Below, in pieces: positions 33,984-47,906 of a stretch of DNA of 64,000 nt. Source of the DNA: Hyphomonas sp. (GTDB lineage Bacteria; Pseudomonadota; Alphaproteobacteria; Caulobacterales; Hyphomonadaceae); NCBI GenBank assembly GCA_013791775.1, contig VMTE01000006.1, forward strand, positions 1 to 64,000. The letters run 5' to 3'. Numbering within the stretch: position 1 is the first letter of the stretch; every line of letters begins with the position of its first letter. Position numbers and translations under genes: made by a program. The notes beneath the pieces were generated by a model. It saw nothing but the letters and a program-made list of their open reading frames with translations, was not told where the DNA came from and did not search any database.

Positions 33984-34391
33984 ATGATCCCGCTGCGCGC
34001 CCTTCGAGCCCACCCGCACTATGCTGACCTGTTCCAGCTCGTGCCGCGGCTGCTCTGGCCGATCCTCTGGTGGCAGCTGAACAGGATGATCCGCTGGATG
34101 CAGGCCGAACAGGTCATCGACGTCCTCTTCTCCACCAGTCCCTGGGGCTTGATCACCATCCGCTACGCCGGATACAAGCCGGATCCCGACCTCTACAGGC
34201 CGGCTCCGAGAATCTTCCGTCCCCTGAACGATGCGTCCTGGGCCAGTGCCGTGCCGGTCGAAATCGAGCTGCGCACCCTCAGCGCAGCAACGCGCACCGC
34301 CCTTTTCCTCCCCCGCGAAGCGGGTGGAGGTGGCATTGCGCGCAGCGCAATGACTGAGGGGGCGCTGACCTCGCCGCTGAACACCTCCTAG
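33984..34391 (+). CDS. Hypothetical protein with repeat-derived C-terminus
   Basis: 135 aa. Residues 1-100 are Trp/Leu/Arg-rich (LLWPILWWQLNRMIRWM) and look like an amphipathic or membrane-associated small protein with no family match. From about residue 107 the reading frame enters a palindromic element (34,305-34,361), giving LFLPREAGGGGIARSAM and the rest of the tail. So the natural C-terminus has probably been replaced. No clear ribosome binding site. It may be a decayed gene. Confidence 0.5.
   Translation: MIPLRALRAHPHYADLFQLVPRLLWPILWWQLNRMIRWMQAEQVIDVLFSTSPWGLITIRYAGYKPDPDLYRPAPRIFRPLNDASWASAVPVEIELRTLSAATRTALFLPREAGGGGIARSAMTEGALTSPLNTS
34305..34361. repeat. Palindromic element of the CCTCCCCCGCGAAGCGGG type
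   Basis: CCTCCCCCGC-GAA-GCGGGTGGAGG (34307-34330) followed by CATTGCG/CGCAATG (34334-34340 with 34346-34352) and a closing GAGGGGG. Two stacked hairpins in the style of dispersed GC-rich repeats. Lies inside the end of the 135-aa ORF. Confidence 0.75.
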
Positions 34392-34398
34392 ACATTTC

Positions 34399-34430
34399 CC
34401 GCTCGACCCCTCCGTCGCGGGGATGAGCGG
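34399..34430. repeat. Short palindrome related to the CCGCTC family
   Basis: CCGCTCGACCCC (34399-34410) pairs with GGGGATGAGCGG (34419-34430). It looks like a shortened copy of the 33,781 and 59,087 elements. In the 102-base gap before trmFO; may terminate converging transcripts. Confidence 0.65.
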
Positions 34431-34493
34431 ACTGAAAAGGAACATACACTCAACCGGCCAGCCCCAAGGGCTGCGTCCGGATACGCCCGCAGC

Positions 34494-35897
34494 CTATTCT
34501 GCCGCCACCACCGCCGCGCCCGCCAGCCAGGCATCGAAGTCCTCAAGCGCGCGTACTGCCTGCGCCATCTTCTTCGACTTGCCCTTGTCCTTGCCGCGCA
34601 GGCGTTTGCCGTCCGGGTCGGTCTTCGAATAGTCTTCGATGTCCGGGAACAGGCCGAAGTTGACGTTCATCGGCTGGAAGGTCTGGCCAGCCGCGAGGTG
34701 CCCGCCGGTGATGTGATTGACGAGGGCGCCCATCGCCGTGGTCGGCGGCGGCGGCTCCAGTGTCCGGCCGAGACGCTCGGCAGCCGCAAGCCGGCCCGCG
34801 AGCAGGCCCATCGCGGCGCTCTCGACATAGCCTTCCACGCCGGTGACCTGGCCTGCAAAGCGCAGGCGCGGTATCGTCTTCATACGGAGTTGCCGGTCGA
34901 GCAGCTTTGGCGAGTTGAGGAACGTGTTGCGGTGGATGCCGCCGAGGCGCGCAAACTCGGCCGTCTCGAGGCCGGGGATCATGCGGAAGATTTCCGTCTG
35001 CGCGCCGTATTTCAGCTTGGTCTGGAACCCCACCATATTCCACAGCGTTCCGAGCGCATTGTCCTGGCGCAACTGTACAATGGCGTGCGCCTTTACGGTG
35101 GGATTGTGCGGATTGGTCAGGCCCACCGGTTTCATCGGGCCCCAGCGCAGCGTCTCGCGCCCGCGCTCGGCCATCACTTCGATGGGCAGGCAGCCTTCGA
35201 AATAGGGCGTGTTCTTTTCCCAGTCTTTGAACTCGGTTTTCGGCGCGGCCAGCAGGGCATCGAGGAAGCGGTTATACTCTTCCTCCGTCATCGGACAATT
35301 GATGTACGCTTCGGTGTCGCCACCCGGCCCCGCCTTGTCATAGCGGCTCTGGCGCCAGGCTTTGGTCATGTCCACGGAGTCGAAATACACAATCGGCGCG
35401 ATGGCATCGAAGAAGGCGAGGTCCGTCTCGCCGGTATGCGCGCGGATGGCTTCGGCAAGGTTGATCGAGGTCAGCGGCCCGGTGGCAACGATCACCGAGT
35501 CCCAGTCCTCCGGCGGAATGCCGGCGATCTCCTCGCGCACGATGGTCACCAGCGGATGCGCTTCCAGCTTCGCCGTCACGGCTTCGGCAAAGCCCTCGCG
35601 GTCTACCGCCAGCGCGCTGCCGGCGGGCACCTGATGCGTCTTCGCGGTCGTGATGATCAGCCCGCCCGCGCGGCGCATTTCCTCGTGCAGCACACCGACC
35701 GCGTTGGCCGTGTGGTCGTCCGAGCGGAAGGAGTTCGAGCAGACGAGTTCAGCCAGCTGGTCGGTCTGGTGGGCTTCGGTGCCGCGTGTGCCGCGCATCT
35801 CGTGCAGGACAACGGGTACGCCGGCCTGCGCGATCTGCCAGCTGGCTTCGGAGCCGGCCATGCCGCCGCCGATGACGTGGATGGGTTTCAGGGTCAT
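34494..35897 (-). CDS. trmFO: Methylenetetrahydrofolate-tRNA-(uracil-5-)-methyltransferase
   Basis: 467 aa FAD- and folate-dependent enzyme that methylates U54 of tRNA. N-terminal FAD motif [12 protein letters not shown] (residues 7-18). The conserved Cys53 in [10 protein letters not shown] corresponds in position to the catalytic Cys53 of B. subtilis TrmFO; a second conserved Cys is in YINCPM (201). C-terminal [23 protein letters not shown] is typical. Start 35897 is taken because [12 protein letters not shown] begins the family; no strong ribosome binding site distinguishes it from 35933. Confidence 0.95.
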   Translation of the reverse strand: MTLKPIHVIGGGMAGSEASWQIAQAGVPVVLHEMRGTRGTEAHQTDQLAELVCSNSFRSDDHTANAVGVLHEEMRRAGGLIITTAKTHQVPAGSALAVDREGFAEAVTAKLEAHPLVTIVREEIAGIPPEDWDSVIVATGPLTSINLAEAIRAHTGETDLAFFDAIAPIVYFDSVDMTKAWRQSRYDKAGPGGDTEAYINCPMTEEEYNRFLDALLAAPKTEFKDWEKNTPYFEGCLPIEVMAERGRETLRWGPMKPVGLTNPHNPTVKAHAIVQLRQDNALGTLWNMVGFQTKLKYGAQTEIFRMIPGLETAEFARLGGIHRNTFLNSPKLLDRQLRMKTIPRLRFAGQVTGVEGYVESAAMGLLAGRLAAAERLGRTLEPPPPTTAMGALVNHITGGHLAAGQTFQPMNVNFGLFPDIEDYSKTDPDGKRLRGKDKGKSKKMAQAVRALEDFDAWLAGAAVVAAE

Positions 35898-35978
35898 GGG
35901 CTGGACATGGGCCAGACGGGCCGGGCGCGTCAAGATGGCGATTGCCCTTGCGGCGGGGCCGCTTTACCTGTCAGCGCC

Positions 35979-36779
35979 ATGACGGTTCGTATCTCTGCGC
36001 GCAACCTGGTCCGCGAAGGCTGGCAGCACGGCCTCCGGGCGCTCGGGCCAAACCTGCGCTGGCTCGGCCTGCTTGCGCTGGCGGGCGGCGCCTACAGCGT
36101 CAGTCTCCATATGGACGGCAACCTCATCGCGCCGCTCGCGATGGCGATCCTCACCTTCGGCGCGGGGCTGCAATTGTCGCGCGGACTATACCGCAGCCTG
36201 ATCGGGCGCCGGCCGACCGGCCTCCTGCAACTCGCGCATGCCAACCTCGCGGTCTATCTGGCCTTCCTGTTCATCGGCTTCTTCGTCGCCTTCTTCCTTC
36301 TGATGCTGCCCGGCATCCTGATCGAAGCGCAGGGCAAGTATGCGCTCGGCGCCGGCGCGTCGCCGGAACAGGTGCAGCAGGCTTTCCTCGACATGCTGCC
36401 CACAGCATATGGTGCGGTCTACCTGCTGGTCGCCGCAGTGGGGGCGTGGATCCTCAGCTTCTTTGCATTGCGGCTCACTCTCTACGGCGCCGCGACGTTC
36501 GATCAGGGCAAGGCGCTGGTCTTCCAGACCTTTCCCTGGACGCGCAACCACCTGCTGAAACTGGGGCTCGCCGCGCTGGCAACCCATGCCGCGCCGTTCG
36601 CGTTGGGTCTGGCCGCGAATGCAGCGCTGCGAACGGTGCTGCCGGACACGCCCGCCGGGCATGCGGTCCAGGGCGCAGCCGGCATCCTTTTGTTCACGCC
36701 CTTCCTGCTGGCGGGGCACGGCATGGCAGCGGCGGCCTATCGCCGGCTGAAGCCTGCGCCTCCGCCCCCGGTTGATTGA
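35979..36779 (+). CDS. Polytopic membrane protein
   Basis: 266 aa with about six hydrophobic segments (LGLLALAGGAY, PLAMAILTFG, LAFLFIGFFVAFFLLMLPG, YLLVAAVGAWILSFFALRL, LGLAALATHAAPFALGL, GILLFTPFLLAG). Resembles the uncharacterised membrane-domain family related to glycerophosphoryl-diester-phosphodiesterase membrane domains. The second gene after it looks paralogous. Divergent from trmFO (82 bases). Function unknown. Confidence 0.8.
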   Translation: MTVRISARNLVREGWQHGLRALGPNLRWLGLLALAGGAYSVSLHMDGNLIAPLAMAILTFGAGLQLSRGLYRSLIGRRPTGLLQLAHANLAVYLAFLFIGFFVAFFLLMLPGILIEAQGKYALGAGASPEQVQQAFLDMLPTAYGAVYLLVAAVGAWILSFFALRLTLYGAATFDQGKALVFQTFPWTRNHLLKLGLAALATHAAPFALGLAANAALRTVLPDTPAGHAVQGAAGILLFTPFLLAGHGMAAAAYRRLKPAPPPPVD

Positions 36780-36900
36780 GCCCACCAAACCCGGTTAGGC
36801 TCCGGGTCATCGGCGCCGGAGGGGACTGGGCATGATCCGCGCCGGGATCGACGCGCAGACGCAGATCGGAGCCTTTGACTCAGATGCAAGGAGACCTCGC

Positions 36901-37839
36901 ATGAGCCTGGACAAACCCGACCTGAGCGGCGCCGCGACATATTTTCTGCGTACGGAGGGTCCGCGCGGGTTCCTCCTGCGCTTTGCGGCCACCTATGCGG
37001 CGCTTGCCGTGATCCTGCAGGCGGTGAGTCTCTGGGCACAAAGGCCGATCTACGAAATCTACGTGCGCGCCTTTACGGAGAATGGCGGCGACATCACGCC
37101 CTACATGGACGAGCTGAGCGCCATCTCGATGCAGTCCAATCTCGGCTCGCTGCTGATGCTTCCGGTCAGCCTCGGTCTCTGGATCATCTTCGAGGCCGCG
37201 AGCCAGCGGCGCTATATCCGCGCAGAAGGTTTCCGCCTGGCGATCGGCGCCGATGAAGGACGCGTTGCGGTGGTCGGCCTGATCTGGATTGCGCTGCTGA
37301 TCGCGGGATATCTCGGCCTGTTTCTGGCCGCCGGACTGCCGGGTTTGATCGTCGGCTTGGTCGCGGGCGCCGCCGCCGGCGTCGTGACCGGCGGCGCGGC
37401 ACTCCTCGCCGGCCTTGTGGCTGCACTCTGGCTGTTCGCGCGCCTGTCGCCGGCATCGGCTCTGACGATCCACGACCGCCAGATCCGCTTTTTCGAAGCC
37501 TGGCAGCTGACGAAGGGCCAGGGTTGGCGCCTCGCGGGCAGCTACTTCCTGCTGTTCGCGGCCTTCACAGCGCTGTCGCTGATCGTGTACGGTGTCCTGA
37601 TCTTCCTGGCCATCGCGCTGCTGGCGCCGGCCCTTGATGCGAGCGCGGGCGGTGACACCGCAGACGCCGTTCTCGCGCTGATCGCGCAGCCGGTATTCTG
37701 GGCGCCGCTCTCCATCGCGATGTTCCTTGTGCTGATGATGCAGAGCGTGTTTTCCCACGCGCTGGGCGGCCCGGCCGCCCTGATCGTCCGGCGCCGCACG
37801 GCAGAGGGCAGCCTGACGCTGTCGGAAACGTTCGGGTAA
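36901..37839 (+). CDS. Polytopic membrane protein, probable paralogue of the upstream gene
   Basis: 312 aa, about six membrane spans, including LPGLIVGLVAGAAAGVVTGG and FLLFAAFTALSLIVYGVLIF. The segment ARLSPASALTIHD...FFEAWQLTKGQGWRLAG parallels LRLTLYGAATFDQ...VFQTFPWTRNHLLKLG in the preceding protein, suggesting a tandem duplication. AAGGAGA precedes the ATG. The 121-base gap between the two genes shows no terminator, so they may be co-transcribed. Function unknown. Confidence 0.82.
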   Translation: MSLDKPDLSGAATYFLRTEGPRGFLLRFAATYAALAVILQAVSLWAQRPIYEIYVRAFTENGGDITPYMDELSAISMQSNLGSLLMLPVSLGLWIIFEAASQRRYIRAEGFRLAIGADEGRVAVVGLIWIALLIAGYLGLFLAAGLPGLIVGLVAGAAAGVVTGGAALLAGLVAALWLFARLSPASALTIHDRQIRFFEAWQLTKGQGWRLAGSYFLLFAAFTALSLIVYGVLIFLAIALLAPALDASAGGDTADAVLALIAQPVFWAPLSIAMFLVLMMQSVFSHALGGPAALIVRRRTAEGSLTLSETFG

Positions 37840-37869
37840 GCGGCTGAAGCGCTCGCCCGACGCGCAACG

Positions 37870-37897
37870 CTTGTCCTGAGCGAAGTCGAAGGATGAG
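37870..37897. repeat. Short dispersed motif TTGTCCTGAGCGAAGTCGAA
   Basis: TTGTCCTGAGCGAAGTCGAA (37871-37890) followed by GGATGAG is a sequence frequently seen in intergenic repeats of alphaproteobacteria (established knowledge from general familiarity). Single copy seen in this window, in the 82-base convergent gap before the uvrA stop. Confidence 0.5.
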
Positions 37898-37921
37898 TGT
37901 CTGTCCGTTTTGAGAACGCGG

Positions 37922-40894
<2,973 letters not shown>

Positions 40895-40977
40895 GGGCGT
40901 TCGGGCTCGCTCGGGAGGAAGGAGAAGTGGACACTGTGCTTGAAGCTATGTGTGGCGCGAGTCCAGATTGACGACAA

Positions 40978-40992
40978 GAACAAAATATGAAC
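40978..40992. promoter_or_regulatory. LexA (SOS) box between uvrA and ssb
   Basis: GAACAAAATATGAAC is an exact GAAC-N7-GAAC, the direct-repeat LexA operator of alphaproteobacteria (GTTC-N7-GTTC on the other strand). Centre lies about 91 bases before uvrA and about 137 before ssb, so one box can serve both divergent SOS genes. On the uvrA strand it overlaps a plausible -35 region. Confidence 0.85.
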
Positions 40993-41121
40993 ATCTTTAT
41001 CCGGGCTGCTTTTTACAGCGCGCCTGAACCGGTGGAATTCTTCGCCCGTGAGGCGACAGGGCAGACCGGGGAGAGTAATAGAGATCGAATCGAAAGCGAA
41101 ACAGTCGAAACGGAGGTCCTC

Positions 41122-41601
41122 ATGGCGGGCTCAGTGAACAAAGTGATCCTGGTGGGCAATCTGGGGGCGGACCCGGAAGTGCGCCAGTTCCAGAATGGCG
41201 GGCAGGTGTGCAACCTGCGGATCGCAACCTCCGACACCTGGCGCGACAAGGCGACGGGCGAGCGCAAAGAAAAGACCGAGTGGCATGCCGTCGCGATCTT
41301 TTCCGAAGGTCTGATCAAGGTGGCGCAGAGCTACCTGAAGAAAGGCTCCAAGGTTTACCTCGAAGGCAAGCTGCAGACCCGCAAGTGGCAGGACAAGGAC
41401 GGCAATGACCGCTACACGACCGAGATCGTGCTGCAGGGCTTTGACGCGACCCTCGTGATGCTCGACGGGCGCGGCGAAGGCGGCGGCGCGGGCGCCCGCA
41501 GTGGCGGCGAAGCAGGCTATTCGGGCGGCGGCGCAAGCCGTCAGATGAGTGGCCCGAAGGAAAGTTTCAGCCAGGATCTCGACGACGAGATTCCGTTCTG
41601 A
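41122..41601 (+). CDS. ssb: Single-stranded DNA-binding protein
   Basis: 159 aa. N-terminal OB-fold ([44 protein letters not shown]), a Gly/Ser-rich linker at about 116-145, and the conserved acidic tip DLDDEIPF that recruits replication and repair partners. ATG 41122 has CGGAGG upstream; the longer frame from 40987 runs into the LexA-box region and is rejected. Divergent from uvrA. A class D beta-lactamase gene follows 12 bases downstream. Confidence 0.97.
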   Translation: MAGSVNKVILVGNLGADPEVRQFQNGGQVCNLRIATSDTWRDKATGERKEKTEWHAVAIFSEGLIKVAQSYLKKGSKVYLEGKLQTRKWQDKDGNDRYTTEIVLQGFDATLVMLDGRGEGGGAGARSGGEAGYSGGGASRQMSGPKESFSQDLDDEIPF

Positions 41602-41613
41602 CCGGAGCAGACC

Positions 41614-42465
41614 ATGGCGGGAGTCCTGCGTAACCTGCTGCTGGGGCCGGTGTTGGCCTGGGCGCTGGCGGCGTGTGTCACGCCCGCCCCGGCGCCGGAG
41701 GCTGCGGCCGCAAACCTGCTGGAACAAGCGCTCGTAGCGGAGGGGATCGACCCGGCGGCGGCCGCCTTCGTGGTCTACCGGATCGAGGACGAGAAGACCT
41801 GGATGAGCGGCGGCGCGCGCGTGTTCGAGCGGTTCACGCCGGCTTCGACCTCGAAGGTGGCGCACACGCTGCTGGCGCTGGAGACCGGCGCGGTGAGCGG
41901 GCCGGATGAGCGCTTCACCTGGGACGGCACCAAACGCCGGGTCGAGGGCTGGAACGAGGATCAGGACTTCGCCGCCGCCTTTCAGCGCTCGACGGTGTGG
42001 ATCTACCAGATCGCCGTGCCGAAGATCGGCGCGGAGACGCTGAAGGCCGGATTTGCGGCGTTCGGCTATGGCAACGGCGATATCGGCGGGCCGGAGCAGA
42101 TCACCCGGTACTGGCTGGACGGGCCGCTGGCGATTTCGGCGGCCGAGCAGGTGGCCTTCCTGTCGCGCCTGGCGCGGCGGACGCTGCCGCTGTCGGCGCG
42201 CACCTATGCGCTCGGGGTGCCGATGATGGAGGTGGCGCGCGGCGAGGGCTGGGTGATGTATGCCAAGACGGGGTGGAAATCGGTGCCGGGCGAGACCGAG
42301 ATCGGCTGGTATGTCGGCTGGATCGAGCAGACGGCCGGGCCGGCGCCGGGCACCTATGTGTTCGCGCTGAACATGGACATGGATGGCACAATGGACGACG
42401 CCAACCGCCGCAGGCCGGCGGTGCAGCGCGGCCTTGAAATGATCGGCGCACTGGCGCCCGGCTGA
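41614..42465 (+). CDS. Class D beta-lactamase (OXA-type), lipoprotein
   Basis: 283 aa. Lipobox ALAAC with Cys21. All class D motifs: S78-T-S-K81 (the usual STFK has Phe in third place), S126-T-V128, Y152-G-N154 in FGYGNGDIGG, K218-T-G220, and the WYVGWIE element near 232. FTWDGTKRRVEGWN is also typical. Hydrolyses beta-lactams with a carbamylated Lys81 in the periplasm. 12 bases downstream of ssb with GGAG before the ATG, so it may be partly SOS-linked. Chromosomal; no mobile element nearby. Confidence 0.92.
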   Translation: MAGVLRNLLLGPVLAWALAACVTPAPAPEAAAANLLEQALVAEGIDPAAAAFVVYRIEDEKTWMSGGARVFERFTPASTSKVAHTLLALETGAVSGPDERFTWDGTKRRVEGWNEDQDFAAAFQRSTVWIYQIAVPKIGAETLKAGFAAFGYGNGDIGGPEQITRYWLDGPLAISAAEQVAFLSRLARRTLPLSARTYALGVPMMEVARGEGWVMYAKTGWKSVPGETEIGWYVGWIEQTAGPAPGTYVFALNMDMDGTMDDANRRRPAVQRGLEMIGALAPG

Positions 42466-42611
42466 CCGGCCCGAAAGGCCCGTGACAGCTGCGAAAAAGG
42501 CGCATTCCGGGGTGGCTCCGGGGCGCGTCGGCTGCTAATAAAAAGGTCATAAATCAGGCGATTCGTGCGCAATCCGCGCCGGCGCCGCTGACCCTCTCGA
42601 GAAGGCCTTCC

Positions 42612-45401
<2,790 letters not shown>

Positions 45402-45445
45402 GCGCGGCTGCCGGACAACGGAACGGGCAACAAGGGGACAGGCAT

Positions 45446-45943
45446 ATGCGCCGTATCGGACTTTACCCGGGGACATTTGATCCGCCGACCAATGGCCATA
45501 TCGACATTTTCGGACGGGCGATGAAACTGGTCGATGAGCTGATCATCGGCGTGGCGGTCAACGAGTCGAAGAAGCCGCTGTTCTCGCTGGATGAACGTGT
45601 CGCGATGGTGAAAGCCGAATGCGCGCGCCTGAACGGGCCGGGCCTTGCGGAAATCAAGGTGATGCCGATGCACGGCCTCCTGATGAAATTCGCCGAGGCC
45701 TGCGGCGCGCAGATCATCGTGCGCGGTCTGCGGGCGGTCCAGGACTTCGAATACGAGTTCCAGATGACCGCGATGAACGAGCAACTGAATCCCGACATTG
45801 AAACTGTGTTCCTGATGGCCGATGTTCGTCATCAGGCGGTTGCCTCCCGGCTCGTGAAGGAAATCGCGAGCCTCGGCGGCAACATTACGCCATTTGTCAC
45901 GCCAGACGTGAAGCGGGCGTTGTTGGAGAAGTACGGAAAATGA
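45446..45943 (+). CDS. coaD: Phosphopantetheine adenylyltransferase
   Basis: 165 aa, penultimate CoA-synthesis enzyme (4'-phosphopantetheine + ATP to dephospho-CoA + PPi). Nucleotidyltransferase T/HxxH motif GTFDPPTNGH (9-18), MHGLLMKFAE, IVRGLRAVQDFEYE and the C-terminal HQAVASRLVKEIASLGG. Overlaps by 4 bases the following cyclophilin gene (ATGA). Possible same transcript as gyrA. Confidence 0.97.
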   Translation: MRRIGLYPGTFDPPTNGHIDIFGRAMKLVDELIIGVAVNESKKPLFSLDERVAMVKAECARLNGPGLAEIKVMPMHGLLMKFAEACGAQIIVRGLRAVQDFEYEFQMTAMNEQLNPDIETVFLMADVRHQAVASRLVKEIASLGGNITPFVTPDVKRALLEKYGK

Positions 45944-46821
45944 AACGTGTAGCGTTTGGAATTGCGGCTGGCCTCGTCGGGCTGGCGCTGCCGGCTTGCG
46001 GGGATACTGCGGCCGAGGCGGCCTGGACCCTGGGCGCCGGCGCTTCGGCCGAGGCGCCGGATGCCGCGCTCTGGCGGGCGGTGGACCCGGAGAACCTGTT
46101 CATCTTCGAGACGACCCGGGGCCGTATCCTGATCGAAGCCTTCCCCGGCATAGCGCCGAAGCATTTCGCGCAGTTCACGGCGGTCATCCGGTCCGGCGAC
46201 CTGGACGGCACGACATTCCACCGCGTGATCGACGATTTCATGGCGCAGGGCGGCGACATCTGGGCCAAGACCGGCGCGGATCCGGGCTGGCCGGGCATTC
46301 CGGGCGAATTCACGATCCGGCGCGATGTGGTGGCCATGCCGCTCGACGCGGCGATCGGGCCCGAAGACACGGCCAAGTTCGGCTATATCAAGGGGTTCCC
46401 GATCCTGACGCAGCCGTCCTTCTTTGCGGAAATGTCCGCCGACGGATTTGTGGCGACGTCGATTCCGCACTGCCGGGGCGTCGTGTCGACGGCCCGGACG
46501 GATGATCCGAACTCGGGCGATACCCAGTTCTTCCTGATGCGCGAGCATTCGCCCCATCTCGACAAGAACTACACGGCCTGGGGCCGGGTGATCGAAGGCG
46601 AGGACATCGTCAGATCGCTGAAGAAGGGTGCGCTGCCGAGCGGCGAAGTGAAGGATCCGGACGGGCTGACTTCGGCAAAGGTTGCGGCAGACCTGCCGGA
46701 GACATCGCGTCCGAAAGCCTGGGTGCTGCGCACGGACACCGATGCGTTTGCCGCCGAGCTGGCCACCAGGGGCGAAGTGGACGTGTGCACGCTGCCGTCG
46801 ATTCCGGCGATCGTGAAGTAA
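45940..46821 (+). CDS. Exported peptidyl-prolyl cis-trans isomerase (cyclophilin)
   Basis: 293 aa. N-terminal signal with LPACG lipobox-like end, so likely a periplasmic lipoprotein. The cyclophilin domain appears as FETTRGRILIEAFPGIAPKHFAQF, TTFHRVIDDFMAQGGD (active-site Phe/Arg), SGDTQFFLM and GRVIEGEDIV. An insert of about 45 residues after GGDIWAKTG separates the catalytic halves. Assists envelope protein folding. Start overlaps the coaD stop. Confidence 0.9.
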   Translation: MKRVAFGIAAGLVGLALPACGDTAAEAAWTLGAGASAEAPDAALWRAVDPENLFIFETTRGRILIEAFPGIAPKHFAQFTAVIRSGDLDGTTFHRVIDDFMAQGGDIWAKTGADPGWPGIPGEFTIRRDVVAMPLDAAIGPEDTAKFGYIKGFPILTQPSFFAEMSADGFVATSIPHCRGVVSTARTDDPNSGDTQFFLMREHSPHLDKNYTAWGRVIEGEDIVRSLKKGALPSGEVKDPDGLTSAKVAADLPETSRPKAWVLRTDTDAFAAELATRGEVDVCTLPSIPAIVK

Positions 46822-46841
46822 CCATCGGCGGGCCGGGCGGC

Positions 46842-47345
46842 TCAGGCCGTCCAGGTAAACGCGATCTTGCCACCGACCGGCAGGGCCGCCCATTCGGCCG
46901 ACAGCCGGGCGAGGCGGGCACGGATGCCAGCAACCCCGGCTTCCGTCAGCACGATACGCGGCACGCGCGACTGCGAGAAGGCGGCGTCGGCGACCGACTG
47001 GAGATCGTCCAGCGCGGCCGGGCCGCCCCAGATTTCCGCTTCGAAGCATTCGACCAGACGCTCGGCCTGGATCAGCTCGATGATCGAGGGATCGGGCACC
47101 TCGGCCTTTGACGCGCTGGCATGGCCCAGCGCGGCGGCGAGGGCCTGAATGTCCTCCGGGTGGCGCCCGCCCGCAATGGTGCCCCAGAATCCCTGCTGCA
47201 GCTGCAGAGCCTCCTCGACCACGACATGCACGAGATCGTGCGGGAACGGACCTTTCTTCGGGAAGCGCGTGTCGGCGACTGCGCCATTCGTCCGGGTGAT
47301 CCGGATGAAGTCCTCGGTCTTTCCCTTGGTGATCTCGATCCGCAC
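46842..47345 (-). CDS. Hypothetical protein
   Basis: 167 aa, GTG start at 47345 with CGGAGG 10 bases upstream. Opening MRIEITKGKTEDFIRITRTNG and KKGPFPHDLVHVVVEEAL suggest a small cytosolic alpha/beta protein; no family recognised. It begins 5 bases after the thioesterase-like gene, so the two are co-translated. Converges with the cyclophilin gene. Confidence 0.75.
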   Translation of the reverse strand: MRIEITKGKTEDFIRITRTNGAVADTRFPKKGPFPHDLVHVVVEEALQLQQGFWGTIAGGRHPEDIQALAAALGHASASKAEVPDPSIIELIQAERLVECFEAEIWGGPAALDDLQSVADAAFSQSRVPRIVLTEAGVAGIRARLARLSAEWAALPVGGKIAFTWTA

Positions 47346-47350
47346 GGGGC

Positions 47351-47824
47351 TCAGGCCTCCGGGCGAAGTTCCGCCATGGCACGGATCGCCTTGGCGGCGG
47401 TGATGCGGGCGAGGTGGCGGCCTTTTTCGTCGCGCCAGTCGGCTTCGACGAGGGCGGTGGTCCTGCCCCGGCTGATCAGGCGTCCCTCAATGGTGATCAG
47501 GCCGTTGGGCACCGGGCGCAGGATGCGCGTCTGCAGTTCCATCGTCGTGAACCATTCGCCGTCGTCGAGGGCGCTGGCCATGGTCATCGACACGATATGG
47601 TCCGACAGGCCGGCAACCCAGCCGCCGAACGCGCGGTCCGGCCCGATGTCGCGGTCACCGGTGTTTGGCCACTGATAGAGCACGCGGCCATAGGAGACTT
47701 CCTTCAGCCAGTCCTGCGGCCGGATGCCCATGTTGCGGATGCCGGGCGGCAGCTCCCATTTGCCGGATTTGAGCCGGTCGAAGAAGGCGGTCTGCTGGGG
47801 GGAGAGTTCAGTGCGGGTGGTCAT
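47351..47824 (-). CDS. Hotdog-fold thioesterase-like protein
   Basis: 157 aa. Contains GPDRAFGGWVAGLSDHIVSM, FTTMELQTRILRPVPNG and LVEADWRDEKGRHLARITAAK, the topology of PaaI/4HBT-type acyl-CoA thioesterases with the HGG replaced by FGG. Likely cytosolic acyl-CoA hydrolysis, low certainty on substrate. The upstream in-frame extension to 47932 crosses a palindrome and is rejected. Next gene starts 5 bases on. Confidence 0.8.
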   Translation of the reverse strand: MTTRTELSPQQTAFFDRLKSGKWELPPGIRNMGIRPQDWLKEVSYGRVLYQWPNTGDRDIGPDRAFGGWVAGLSDHIVSMTMASALDDGEWFTTMELQTRILRPVPNGLITIEGRLISRGRTTALVEADWRDEKGRHLARITAAKAIRAMAELRPEA

Positions 47825-47863
47825 GGGATATGCAGTGTTTCCGGATTCAAAAGGACTTTCGAG

Positions 47864-47894
47864 CCCCTTCTCCCCCCGCAAGCGGGGCGAGGGG
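47864..47894. repeat. GC-rich palindrome between SDR and thioesterase genes
   Basis: CCCCTTCTCCCCCCGC-AA-GCGGGGCGAGGGG forms a nearly perfect hairpin in the 82-base gap. Same style as the dispersed repeats elsewhere in the window. Confidence 0.6.
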
Positions 47895-47906
47895 AGCAGA
47901 AATCGA

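Noticed and set aside
33781-34430. CRISPR array
   Set aside because: Repeats are inverted, irregularly spaced and few; no direct repeat-spacer pattern and no cas genes.
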